Below are positions 12,900 through 24,391 of a DNA stretch of 64,000 bases, piece by piece; within the stretch, counting starts at the first letter, position 1, and every line of letters begins with the position of its first letter. The position numbers and the translations under genes are program-made. The stretch comes from Clavelina lepadiformis (lineage: Eukaryota; Chordata; Ascidiacea; Aplousobranchia; Clavelinidae), in NCBI RefSeq assembly GCF_947623445.1, contig NC_135240.1, forward strand, positions 22,692,001 to 22,756,000, given 5' to 3'. The notes under the pieces are model-generated. The model was not told the DNA's origin. It made no database searches and saw only the letters and a list, made by a program, of their open reading frames with translations.

Positions 12900-15245
12900 C
12901 CTAACATCTGGAAAACACAACCTGTAACCTCTCAGTCACATAGCGTTAATTCTTACGTCATATTGAGAATGCAAGCCTATTTTTGTTTATAACGCTAATT
13001 CTTCACTACCCTACGACTTGTTTTTACCAATTGTGACTTGGACAATAGTTGAATAATTCACAGTGAGTGTTCGAAGTATATCTAAGCCACACTTCAGTCA
13101 GCGAAAAGTTATATACAAAGGTTCAAGCTTTATTTCATCAGTAACGACGAAACGATAATTTCCAACAACATGGGAAAGCTGAATCTAAATTTCATATCTC
13201 ATAATTAATTTGCTAAATTTAAAGTAGTGATAACTGACTGCTATAGTTTCAAGGCCGCAATATGATTTAATATAAGTGATGCGAGTTAACTGTCTGTTAA
13301 TTGCAGACTACCGTATATTGCTGAAACCTGTGGAAAGCACGTAAGTAGATTAAAAGTTAATTGAAGTTATCCAAATAGCTTCAACAAATAATGTTTGCTT
13401 CGAAAAATAAAACAGCACATTGAAATTATCTGTTAGCTAGTAATATTTACTGCATTACGATATTTCACATTTGATGCTGGGCCTTCGTTTACTAATGAAG
13501 TGAAAATTTGGGTCAACGTAGTAAAAGTTTGCCGACCACTTGATTAGGATTATTTTAATTAGTGTTAATTTTACATTGATGCGATTTTTTTCTTTTTCTT
13601 ACGTATTAATTTGTGCCTATGCCTACAGTATGTTTGATTTTATCTAATTAATTTAAATGTTTGATTACACGTTATAGTGGTTATACCTATTACTTGTCGG
13701 CCACTAGAAACATTCTATTTCTGGTTAATCATGGAATATTAATAACTGTTGTTATAGATTTATATGACTTAATCTGCTGTAAATTCCTGAGCTATGCAGA
13801 TCATTTTATATTGTAACGTAATAATCCCGAGTATCTACGTCATATTTAAGCGATGATTTTGCGTGGTTTGCTCTTATTTATGGCAATTTTGCTTAACCAC
13901 TACATGTTTGTAGAAAATCCTTTATTTTCCTATATTTAGGCTATTGACAACTAGGTTACCCTTTGATTTAAGGCCGTCTTGTGTTTGGACTTGCCCATCA
14001 CTTTTAGCTTTTTGGATTTTCTGCATGACGATTAATAATTTACTGATGATGTTTTCTGTCATCAGTTGATCATAATGAGTAGGAATAGTAATACGAATGA
14101 ATACTTAATGATGACGAATACGAGTTGCTTCGCAAAGAGTGATTCACTCAGTTATATTTAACTAACTTACTAACTATAAGTAACTTATAATATATACAGG
14201 GTTGCCATACCGTCCTTATTTCTAAGATTTGTCCTTATTTTGAAGGTCCGTGTCTTAGAAAATATTTTTGTCCTTTTTTCTAAGAAATGTCCTTATTTTC
14301 ACTTGCGTCTTTATTTTCGTCTTATTTTTAGGGCAGAGGTTCGTATTTTGGGCATTTTGTCACCTTTACGATACCATTTTGTACCAAAGAGATACCAGAT
14401 TTATGAACATGCAGATAGTGCCTTGTTTTTTTTTTTTTTTTTTGGAACATTGGTTGCTTTCTCCTGTTGTACACTGTTTAAGGTGGTATTCGTCTTTCAT
14501 TTTCTAGTCGTCCTTATTTTTGAGTTGAGACTGATGGCAACCCTGAATATATAGCTGACTACATGTAGCAAACTAATAGTTGTAACCTCGCCAAAGTTGT
14601 AAGAACAAATGACTATGAGATTGCAAAACAAACGTTGGCCTACATGCCGTGGCGTAGCGTAACTGCTGGACGCCCGAGTCAGCTCAAACTATTGCACTTC
14701 TTATACCAATAAATGCATGAATCCTACTTTCCGTATATTCTGTAAACCCTAACACATGCGTTACTCAAAAGAAGTTGTTCCAAGAAATTTGTGAACATAT
14801 AATACGTGAATATTCCCATAAGATGCTAATATGCAAAATGTTAGAAATTTAGATTATATTTGAATAAAACTATTAAATACAAATAAATAAAACTAATCAA
14901 GCGACGACGACTAAACTGTAAACTACCAAGCAAATTTATATAGCGTTCATCTCTGCAGTTCTTGGAACTAACTGCAACACCTGCAAATTAAATTAATTTT
15001 CTTTATTTCCTGTACTCAGGTAAATCTATTTTCAACGAAAAACACGTACTCTGTTGCCAATGGCTTGCCTAACTATTTTATGACTGTGAAATATCCAACA
15101 TTGCGGATTGCCGGTACTCGGTATAGCATAGCCTTAGTGTAGAATTAATAGCCTGAATCTGCAAAGCACTTTTGCGAGAAACAGCGTCTTGATCTTCATC
15201 TACTTGTGTCCAGTGTCATGCAACGTATCACGCATTACTGCTTAA
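12900..15245. other. Spacer of the long inverted repeat
   Basis: About 2.3 kb of AT-rich, apparently non-coding DNA between the inverted arms. The only structured item is the hAT-like MITE at 14197-14545. No transposase or other recognisable ORF is present, so nothing shows that the arms plus spacer form an active transposon. Confidence 0.6.
14197..14545. mobile_element. 349-bp hAT-type MITE with perfect 8-bp target duplication
   Basis: The ends are CAGGGTTGCCATA on the left and ATGGCAACCCTG on the right, inverted copies of each other. The element is flanked on both sides by AATATATA (14189-14196 and 14546-14553). CAGGG ends and an 8-bp duplication are hallmarks of hAT transposons. The interior carries repeated TCCTTATTT motifs and a T-homopolymer near 14427. 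Overlapping short open frames here are just element sequence. Confidence 0.85.
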
Positions 15246-16337
15246 TAAACATCGTTTTGAATGTGTGGCTAACGCATTATCGCATATGTAAGTTGTATCT
15301 TTAGGCTACTTCACTTACTTTTTTATGAGTTTGTTTCGGAATGTGACATCCAGCGTGGAGGCGTTTTAACTTTCACGGAGGTCGATCATAGTAATGTTTT
15401 GTCCAGCTTTTATATTGGTATAGAACATAAATGATGTGATAAGTCTGTTCTTCATATTAATGTTTGTTTTTATGTTTGATGATCCACTTGACCCTTGGTC
15501 CATATACGCATTTGCTTTTCGTAGCACCGTATTTTTTCTCACTGTCGTTTAACTGTTACTTATAGTTTTGTGTTGTTCGTACTACTTGCTGATTTCTTGT
15601 AATTTCTGTTTGCTTCTTTCCATTTTCTACGCCATTATGGTGCTGCCAGCTGGACACCTTAAATGACTGCATTCCTTGTCTCGCGTTTCCCAAAGGTGTC
15701 AGATGTCAAAATCGACACTCATGATCTCGGTGTGGTGCTTTATCGTACACGTGAATTGATCAGGGCACATGCAGCTTAAACGATATTAGAAAATAAAGTT
15801 TGAAAATTGGTTCATCGAGGACCGGATCAGGAATGATTGGGAATGATGAAATTATGTTTCGTCAGTTAGAAATGTGCGGTGTGTTTTAGATAATGCTTGG
15901 CAAATCTTATAAAATACAGCCCAAACAGTACGCAATTTTCAGATACATTGCATATAGAAAATCGGTTAGGATCAAACAAAAAACAAATAATTTTGTAAAT
16001 TGAATGAATCTGGGTTGAGTTTTCAAGATGTGTTCTTGTGGTTAAAATTGGTATAGAATTACTTCTGAAAAACTGTACTGACTTTCAGTAGTTTAGGCTG
16101 GCATTTTTCATTGGTAACGAAGAATACGACCTTTTCCTGATGATTACACCCTAAATAATTACAAAAAATGAATGTTTAACGCATTGCTTTATAATTTTTC
16201 CGTAAGATAAGCAAGTTTTTATGTCAGAAATCTGTACAAGTTTTCCACTTTTACATCCAAATTTTTGTGAATTATACTTTCCAACCTAATGGTGTGCGTT
16301 GTATGCAGAAATATACATCGCAGATAGTTGCAGAATG
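15246..16337 (-). repeat. Long inverted repeat, right arm
   Basis: Reverse-complement partner of 11878-12899. Its outer end, near 16305-16337, overlaps a region that also resembles 20455-20500, upstream of the second pseudogene. This links the arm to the segmental duplications that built the GPCR cluster. No coding content is recognised. Confidence 0.9.
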
Positions 16338-16558
16338 ACGTAATGCAAAAAAGGGGCGAGCAAACGGAGCAATAGTAAATCAGACGATGTGATTAATGGT
16401 CAATTTACGCACATTACCCGGAGTTGAACCTTAAATGATTGAAATGATTAAATAAATACTTACACCTGGCGAGTTATTTATCAAATACAATGATGCAATT
16501 ACACGTAGACTATATGTTTGCTATATAGGCCTATATAGTTGACATCTAACTTATAGAC

Positions 16559-16912
16559 AACATGCTCATACAGCAGGAATTTATTGTAAGCCTAATATCG
16601 ACAAAAAGGCAGAAAGTATTTTTCTGAATAGGAGCGCGTCGGATGAGTACAATAGACTTTTAGAAAACAACAAGTTAGTATTCAAATTAAGCCGAATAAG
16701 TAAAATTCACACGTATTATGTTGTAGCGAATAATTTTAGTTGGCAATGGAGTCAAGGAACGCATAGCCTAACTGAATTATATATACCTATAGAGATATAA
16801 CAAATCTGGCGATTCCAATATGGAAATGGTGCTATCCTTGCTGCAGCAGTGGTTACAACTAATTTAACCGTTTCGTTGGTCTACTGCACCAATGATAAAG
16901 TACAAATTGCAA
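16559..16912 (+). pseudogene. GPCR-family pseudogene fragment (exon 1 fused to exon 2)
   Basis: From 16559 the DNA aligns with exon 1 of the cluster genes, starting around the Cys-Ser-x-Gln signal-peptide end. It continues through SDEYN and WQWSQGTHSL-like coding to an ATCTGGCGATTCC stretch near 16810. It then jumps, with no intron, to sequence matching the start of exon 2 (GCTATCCTTGCTGCAGCAGTGG, 16830 onward), which encodes TM1. In-frame stops and frameshifts are present, and most of exon 1's second half, the intron and everything after TM1 are missing. It lies 140 bp upstream of the intact second gene. Confidence 0.8.
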
Positions 16913-17053
16913 TCTGTATATGATTCACTTAAAATTAGGGGTGTTATATACATGAAAGAAAGTTATTAGTTGTCAAAAATGTCAGCAAAAGCTCTATTTC
17001 ATTGGAATGATTACCCTTTTTTGGAATAGGGAAAATATTTTGTTATAGGGGAA

Positions 17054-19076
17054 ATGGCAATGGTCTGGTTATACATTTTCTTTCTTGTGGACATCATCTG
17101 CACAACATGCTCCGCACAAGAATTTTATATTGTTGACAATAAGCAGAATACATCTCTTCAAAATAGCAGCATGTTGGACAAATACAATGAGGTTTTAGGA
17201 GACAAGTTATTCATGAGCAAAGTCCACGCGTGCAATGTTTTAGTGAAGAATTTTACCGTGCAGTGGAGTCAAGGAAGGCATTCCCTAACCAATTACCTAG
17301 AGACGTTGAAAATCTGGCAATGTCCACAGTTTGAAAAGGAATGTCAAAACCGAACATACGCATTGACTGATTTCACCAGCAAGGTTTATTCGTACTTTTG
17401 CGACAAAGCTAGTTTTGAAATGAATTGCCTTGCTCGTGTTGGACGCATAACCAGCTTGAAACAGCATTCAGATTCCCAAATACAGTCTGGAACCAATCTA
17501 CCAAACCAAACCAACGCGTTTTTATGGAGTAATTTGATAAAGCAACTCAAATTACCATATATAAACGAGAAACAGATTTTGGAACCTTGCGTGCAACTTG
17601 CTATGTTTGAGAAAGCAAAAGCTAAAGGAAAAAAATTTCGAGAAATCGTCAGGGTACATTTACCGTTTTGTGAATTCCATTGGTGCGGCTTTGATGAAGA
17701 TACATTTAGGAACAGAAGAGTGTCAGCTTGGACTTGTTTATCAGCACGGTAGGTTTAGTCAAGTCAAGTTACTATACTGTAAATACCAATACTAAATATA
17801 AGGTTGAAAAAGATAGTTGATAAAATGCGCTGTTGCAAAACAATCGTCACATGCTCACATATCTCAAGTAATGCCAAAATTAAAAAATGGCATGTAAGAA
17901 ATTTAGCTGTATGTTTTCTTTTACTTATAATAGGCAGTATCGAATCAAATTCATATGAATTTTGTTAGAAATGCAAAACAAAAAACTTAGTTAAATATTT
18001 GCAGATGTCGGACCGGTATTCTAATCGAAATGATAGTTTGTGCTGTACTAGCTGCAGCTGTGGTTATTGGCAACTTGACCGTTCTGTGGGTATACTGCTT
18101 CAATGAAAAACTGCGAAACAGGCAAACAACTTTTAAGATTTCCCTAGCAATTGCGGATCTGATGGTGGGCATTGTTATTTTTCCTACATTTGCCAGCAGC
18201 TTGTCTGAAATGGTTTTTAGAGGAAGATTTACTGGATTTTTCATTGAAACATTAAAAGTCACGGAGAAGAACTTCACTCAAAATCTTCCAAACGGATCGT
18301 TTTTAATACGCATCACAGATAGAACCCCTCCTATATTCTCAACAACTTACTTTAACGTCGTTGGTTACTTCACGATAGTTTCGCTTGTTGTATCCATATA
18401 CACCTTGATAGCGGCAAGTGTTGATCTGTTCTTAGCCTTATACAGACCGCTGGTATATTTATCAAATGTTGCCTATAAGCTTGCCATACGACTGAGCTTG
18501 TTTGTGTGGGTAGCGGCCTTTGTGTTTGCAATTCTGCCCATGGTTGTACCAACACTAAGGTACCGTTTGGTTGCTTCAGTTATGATTTCATCTGCTGGGC
18601 CCGATGCTATCATTATGTACGCTGTTGTCTTTCTTATTCCACTCGTTGCTCTTTGGATTCTTACCATAGCGACCTACGTCGTTGCTCGACGGTATTTTGA
18701 AGGAAGGAAAAATCTAACCAGAGATCACAATGGTGATGACGCTCATCATCATCGCTTGACAATAACTCTTTCGATAATGGTATTGGTATTTACATTTAGT
18801 TTGGTTCCATCAGTGATACTGTTGGTAGCCTCTTCTTTCATACTCAATATTTATCATCATGTTCCTCAGCATTTGGATAAAAATGCTTCCGTCGCCTACA
18901 CATCTGCTGAATTTGTTTCTATTTTGATATTAACTTGCAATAGCTTTTGGAACGTGGTAATTTATAACGCACGGAGCAAGGAGTTTTGCAGCGCATCTAA
19001 GGACATTTATTGCAAGATTGTAAAGAAGATAGATATCTTCAATTGCCTTCCGGCAACGCATAAGATACATGATTAA
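17054..19076 (+). CDS. GPCR cluster gene 2: cysteine-rich ectodomain plus 7TM, altered DRY motif
   Basis: Exons 17054-17748 and 18005-19076 (phase-2 GT-AG intron, CACG|GTAGGT) encode 588 residues. The signal peptide MAMVWLYIFFLVDIICTTCS precedes the ten-cysteine ectodomain and seven helices. The sequence is close to gene 1, with long near-identical nucleotide blocks in both exons. Two differences stand out. The DRY-position motif is Asp-Leu-Phe (372-374), so the arginine that normally contacts the G protein is replaced by leucine (CTG instead of CGG). The cytoplasmic tail is also short, ending soon after NCLPATHKIHD. The reading frame is otherwise intact. This could be a G-protein-uncoupled receptor, a decoy or heterodimer partner, or an early pseudogene. 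Confidence 0.86.
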
Positions 19077-20869
19077 AGTTATTTCTGCGCTGAAATAGTC
19101 TTTTAAATTTTGCGCAATCGTCTGTTATTCTGTAGAAATATTTATGATAAAGTTTCGTCACACAAAAGAAAATGCAAAGAACTTTGTGAAGATACCGATA
19201 AACCCTGAGGATTTCTTCAACGATTAAACTACTTGATATAGAAACAATCCAGTTGATTTTAAATGCTGTTCGAGTGTTCATTCCTTTACTTCTGCATGAA
19301 ACCCTTGCCCATAAAGTACCTTGCTTTTATCCAATAAACAAGTTTAAAAATTGTGTCTAATGTTAAAAGATAAATTACTTATGGAAGCTCGGGCGAAGGC
19401 TCGAAGTTTCTTATAAAAAATTGAGCATGGACTTTTTTCCAAGCATCAACCGCATGGTTGTTGCGATGAAAAACTCTTTCGGATCGTGTATTTCTCGATG
19501 GAGTTTATCAAAATAATTCAATTCTGTTTCAAAATGCAGGTGTTTTAGCCATATCAGATGATGATCTTATACAAGTTTCACATAAAAAAATGAAAGAATA
19601 TTGAGGCATTTTGTTTACTTTTAATTTGATGGATCATTTTACATGGAACCGATTCAGGTATCGATTCCAACGTCACTGTACATTGTGTTAACATTTAAAA
19701 TTTATTGGATTATGACGCCATAATATTGAACACATTAGCACAAGTATATTTGTGCTATATAATCAAGCTTGGCGACATTGCTAATAGTTTTTGTTTCATT
19801 ACAAGTGTAAGGAACTTTCTAAGTGTTATTCTGTATCCAGTTTATTAAATCCATATTTTTCTGGTTGTTTCATTCTTTTATGTGTCTCGTCACAAACTGG
19901 CATCGTTATCTAGAACCAGTATACTGAAGAGAAGAAAGCTTCATTATGTTAATTACTTATTTGTCATAACTTCGAGTTTAAATTTTTTTTACAATCTTAT
20001 ACAACGTATTCACAACAATATTTACGGCTTTTGTTTCTAATGTTTTCAAGAAAAAAATCCAAGTTTTAAATTTGTATCCAAGTTTTTAGTTTTATGTTTC
20101 AAATTTACCAAAATTTGGTAAAAATGACCTTTTCGCCAAAGTAAGTGAGCATATATAGTACAGCAGTTTCTAGCCACTTAACAGTATTTAGCATGGCGTT
20201 TGATCACAACAAATATAGAAGAAATGATTAAATAAGAAATATAAGAAATATTGATTTTTGTGCATTGCTGTTATTTTTCTGGAAAATAAAACAGACTTTT
20301 AGGTTCAAAAAGTCTAATTTCTTTGGTCTAGAGTCAATTCATTATAAACATAACTTGCATTTTTTCCAGATATAATATATGATGTTTGTTTAATCACTAT
20401 TGGAGTGTTATTCATACACTGTATAACCTAGGTCCTAGGATGCTATATACACAAATACACATCGATATAGTTGCATAATCGCGCAATACAAATAGGTCGA
20501 GTTATGAAATCAGACGAAGTGATTAACTGCCAGGTTATTCACATTATTTGGATTTGGACAGACTAATGATTACATTCAAATGATTAAACAAATGGCCTAC
20601 TTTTAGATTACACCAGGTGATTTATTCGAAAAAGTACTATATGCTGTGGTAACACATATTCTTACTGCTGGTAAAGGTGTTATCGCGCACATATAGGCTT
20701 ACTGAGTATAACTACCTCTAAAACCGACCAGTCCAAAATCACCAATTAAATTTTGTGAAATGAAGATATGGTGCAATTGTACAAGCGAAAAAAAAACATT
20801 TTCTCAATTTCTAGGTAATAAGTTCAACGTAACAATTAAAACATTTTAATCGATTATAACAGGCAGAAA
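19077..20869. other. Intergenic region between GPCR gene 2 and pseudogene 2
   Basis: No gene is recognised in about 1.8 kb. The part at about 20455-20650 resembles 16305-16500 (shared landmarks: AATACACATCG, ATCAGACGA.GTGATTAA, ATGATTAAA.AAAT, ACACC.GG.GA.TTAT). The 5' flanks of both pseudogenes were therefore duplicated together with the coding units. Confidence 0.6.
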
Positions 20870-22505
20870 GCTTTTTTTCTAATCTGTAGCACATCCGACA
20901 AGTGTCTAATCTGTAGCACTAACACATCCGACAAGTACAGTAGAATTTTGAAGGTTGACAAGTTGGTAATAACTAAAACCTATCATTGTAATATAAATAA
21001 TAGTGTTGAATTTTATCTAGCTATGGATTCAAGGAAAGTATCTCTTATATGAAAACATTGCAAAATAGCAGTGTCTGCAATTTGAAGAGCAATGTCAAAA
21101 TCGGGACTATACGTTAATTGCTTTTACTAGCATGATTTATTTGTATACTTCTGAAACAAAACTGCTTTTCAAATGGAATGACTTCCTTCTATTGAAAGCA
21201 CTGTAGGCCTATATGGTTTTGCAGCAGTAGCCTATACGCTGATTCTTAACTTTAGTCAGAAATCAACCAATTCAAAAGTTTTTATATATACTGATTTCAT
21301 GAAGCAACTAAAATTATATTAGACTTCTGGTGAGCATATTTTAGATTATTGCGTGCATCTTGCTGTGTTTGAGAACGCCAAAGCTACGGAAATGTTCGGA
21401 AAATCGTCAGGGCACTTAGCCTTTTTATCAACTTAGCTGAAGTCGGTTTGACGAAGATACATTTTAAAACAGGAAAATTTCAGCCTGGACATTTTTATCT
21501 TTATGACAGGTGTATTTTCAGCCAGCCAATTGTTTCATGATTGACGTAATATGAAAAAACCTAATCTTGCTAAATAGAGTCGATAAAAATAACTATAGCT
21601 AAATACCATGGTCCCTGGACTGTTGCACAACAAGCGTAACGTGCTTGAAAAAATCTCCCTTGCAAACTTCATTCAAAATAAATCATTGATTTAAAACATC
21701 GTGATCGTAATTATATTTAGTATACATAGTCCTGTTTACGATACCTTCACCACAATCAATTGAAGTATATTGACTGTATGCACATCGCTGGAAAGCCTTA
21801 GGTTGCTTTTTATACCTCAATTATTCAATTAATTTTCGGCTTTTTGCGGGCAACACTTGTTACCCGTAATATAAGTTTCCCATCGTCAACAGTGCTTTTC
21901 CTAATGTTATTACCTTATGTAGGTAGGATGCTTCAAAATACGATGCAATGAAACAATGATTGATAACTATGAATAAATACCGTAGGTAAATTATGAGATA
22001 ATAATCTTTCTATAAAAATACTCAAGTTATGTAACAATTACTGCTATAGACTTAATCACCATAACTCATAGCTTTGTTTTTGAAGCATCTTACGAATACC
22101 AAAGCAATAACGCATATAAACGTGTTCGCTGCAAAGATGAGAAAAGCTATAAGACCCTATTATGTCAAAGCTCGTCTCAACATTTAACACGAGGTAGCCT
22201 ACACTTGTTTTAGGTTGGGATTAAAATAGAACAAAGTTGTAGTCACATATAACCTGGCACGTCTTGTAATAATAGCCTTTCTTATCATAGTAAACATTTA
22301 CTATGTTCTATCTAAAACTTTTTCCATCATCTTTTCATTCTATAGTCTATGCAGTGTATACCTAGCGGTTGAATTTGTTTTATTTTGATCTAAATATTGT
22401 ATGAGCAAAAAATAGTCTTTAAGTCAGCAATAGCGTAGAGAAGGAAATTTTGCAGCGCATGCAGTGACGTTTGTCGCAAGATTGCAAAAAAGATATTTTT
22501 AAACG
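20870..22505 (+). pseudogene. GPCR-family pseudogene, whole-gene remnant
   Basis: Exon 1 homology runs from about 20870 to 21515. It includes sequence parallel to ACATCCGACAAGTACA, GGATTCAAGGAAAG, GAGCAATGTCAAAATCGG, TGCGTGCATCTTGCTGTGTTTGAG and the GGTTTGACGAAGATACATTT block, all with stops and frameshifts. Exon 2 survives only at its 3' end: GAATTTGTTTTATTTTGAT near 22370 (TM7) and TTTTGCAGCGCATGCAGTGA near 22450 (helix 8). The transmembrane core is deleted or unrecognisable. A MITE sits immediately after it at 22508. Confidence 0.78.
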
Positions 22506-22507
22506 AA

Positions 22508-22765
22508 GTGACTATTTTACCGAATGCAGGTCACGCAGCCTGTGGTTAAATACAGGCGGTTAGGTTAGGAGAGTGAGTATGCAAAAAGTTGATTTTGGCC
22601 GTTTAAAGTTTAACTGGAGTTAGATTTACATTATAGAAGGTATATTTAGGTTAGGTTGAGGATAGTGTGTTATAACTTATAACATTTAAGTTAGTTGTAC
22701 TGTACAAAACTGTACAAAATAGCTTCAAACGTGCGATCTTTCAGGTGAAATATATAGTGGCAGCC
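22508..22765. repeat. MITE family A, copy 2
   Basis: The left end is GTGACTATTTTACCGAATGC and the right end ATATATAGTGGCAGCC, an inverted pair like the other family members. The interior has GGTTAGGTTAGG and ATGCAAAAAGTTGATTTTGG, shared with 23976-24220 and 53571-53816. It abuts the decayed 3' end of GPCR pseudogene 2. Confidence 0.6.
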
Positions 22766-23975
22766 ATTTAAAAAGGAATGGAAGCAAAATTATCAAAAAT
22801 AAAAAATAGTAGTCGTGGCTTCTATTCGAAAAATACGACATACAGCAAATATAACGTCTGCGTTAGACTAGATCTTAACATGTTCAGAATGCTATACGTG
22901 ATACTTAATTTAAAAGTAAACAAGCAAGTTATAATTAAGTCACATAATATGGAAGCAACTGTTGTTAAAATATTTCAGGTTTAGAGAGACTCATCTTATC
23001 AAGAAAGCACGAGCTTCTGATACGTCCAGCAACGTTTGTCACGTTGTTTGATGTAAATTCAGTGCAGTATCATTTACAAAAAGAATGTTGATATCTGGTT
23101 TATGTTTCCGTGCTAGCAACTTCTGCACATAAACATTTTCTTTGTACCTAAAACCGTGCCAACATTTTAATTTAAATTGCCGAAGACTGTTAACAAGTCA
23201 CATGGTTTGTGAGAAAAACAAGTCCAAGCTATAGCTTGTATGATTAATTTACGTTCGTCGGTCAAAAAGTTGTCGCCTTCTGAATAAAATGTCACACAAA
23301 CATGTTTACCGTTTTTACTTAAAGACATAATTCATTCTGAGATTAACAACAACGATTAAAAGGAAACGGCAAAATTAGCGGCGTAAACTTAACATAATTA
23401 TCTGCATGTACTGTACATGTATGTATACATGCACAATTATATAGGCCTGTGTGGTGAGACAAATCTTTTAAGATAAAAAGCTTTTAATTATTCACTCCGC
23501 ATGGGAAGCGCTGCTTGGTAAACGATAGCATATGTGAAGAGAGAAGCTGTTGCTCGTGAAAGAATAATTTCAAAACGAATTTTTGCAAAACAATACAAGC
23601 TGTAGCGTTTATTTATTGAAGAACGGTTTCACGGTGCCCTCACATTGTCGAACTAAGTATAGATAAAGATAAAGATAGAATCATTGTGATATTTTTTATA
23701 GTAGAATACAGTATGCGACATTGGTACCGGCAACCGAATGTCCTGTAACTCCCACAACGTTGCCGAACCCATATCGCTGCACCTAAAAATCTCGACGTAA
23801 TTTCCTATTTCCTCTTCAGCGACTTTTTTCTAAAATTTGTTGAAATAAAACTCCAACTTAAAAAATATAACCCATTAACGATTGATAGGGAAATCTGCGA
23901 ACTATTTTATTTTTATTTTTGTTTTGTAAAAGTACGTTATTATGTTTGTTATTTTTGAACATCTTCCTTTGGAAA
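22766..23975. other. Intergenic region upstream of GPCR gene 3
   Basis: No coding exon is recognised in about 1.2 kb. A short dispersed repeat is present at 22795-22833 (AAATAGTAGTCGTGGCTTCT), with a related copy at 44274-44312. Confidence 0.5.
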
Positions 23976-24220
23976 GTAACTATTTCAGTGCAGGTATTGG
24001 CCATGCAGTCTGTTGTTAAAGTTAGGCAGTTAGGTTAAAAGTATGGGTATGTAAAAGGTTGATTTTGGATTATTATTTGGAAAGGGTTTAACTGAAGTTA
24101 GACTTAGATTAGAAGGTAGTTTTAGGTTGCAATACGTACAACATTTAAGACGAAAAAAAAACTATGAAAAGTTGCCTCGAAAATTTTTTCGGAAAATGTT
24201 TTACGGTGAAATAGTGACAG
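23976..24220. repeat. MITE family A, copy 3
   Basis: The left end is GTAACTATTTCAGTGCAGG and the right end TTACGGTGAAATAGTGACAG. The interior shares GTTAGGCAGTTAGGTTAAAA and GGTTGATTTTGGAT with copies 2 and 4. It ends about 170 bp before the start codon of GPCR gene 3, so it could contribute to that promoter. Confidence 0.6.
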
Positions 24221-24391
24221 TATTAAAACATTCATTACCTATCATTTTATTGGATTCGAGATGGGTACTTGTACAGCCTATTGCATAAGTAGGACAGTAA
24301 CTTGCAAACATTATTAATAGCCTATAGCTAAAAAGTTCAAGTGGCTTTTACTTGAATCCATAACTCGTTTTGCAGATCAAAGGCAACACCA

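Noticed and set aside
14240..14554. Open frame of 104 residues, hydrophobic and Phe-rich
   Set aside because: It lies almost wholly inside the hAT MITE (14197-14545) and reads its T-rich repeats; it is not a membrane protein gene.
22555..22570. TTAGG repeats (telomere-like) in MITE family A
   Set aside because: Only two or three units within a MITE; no tandem array, so not telomeric.
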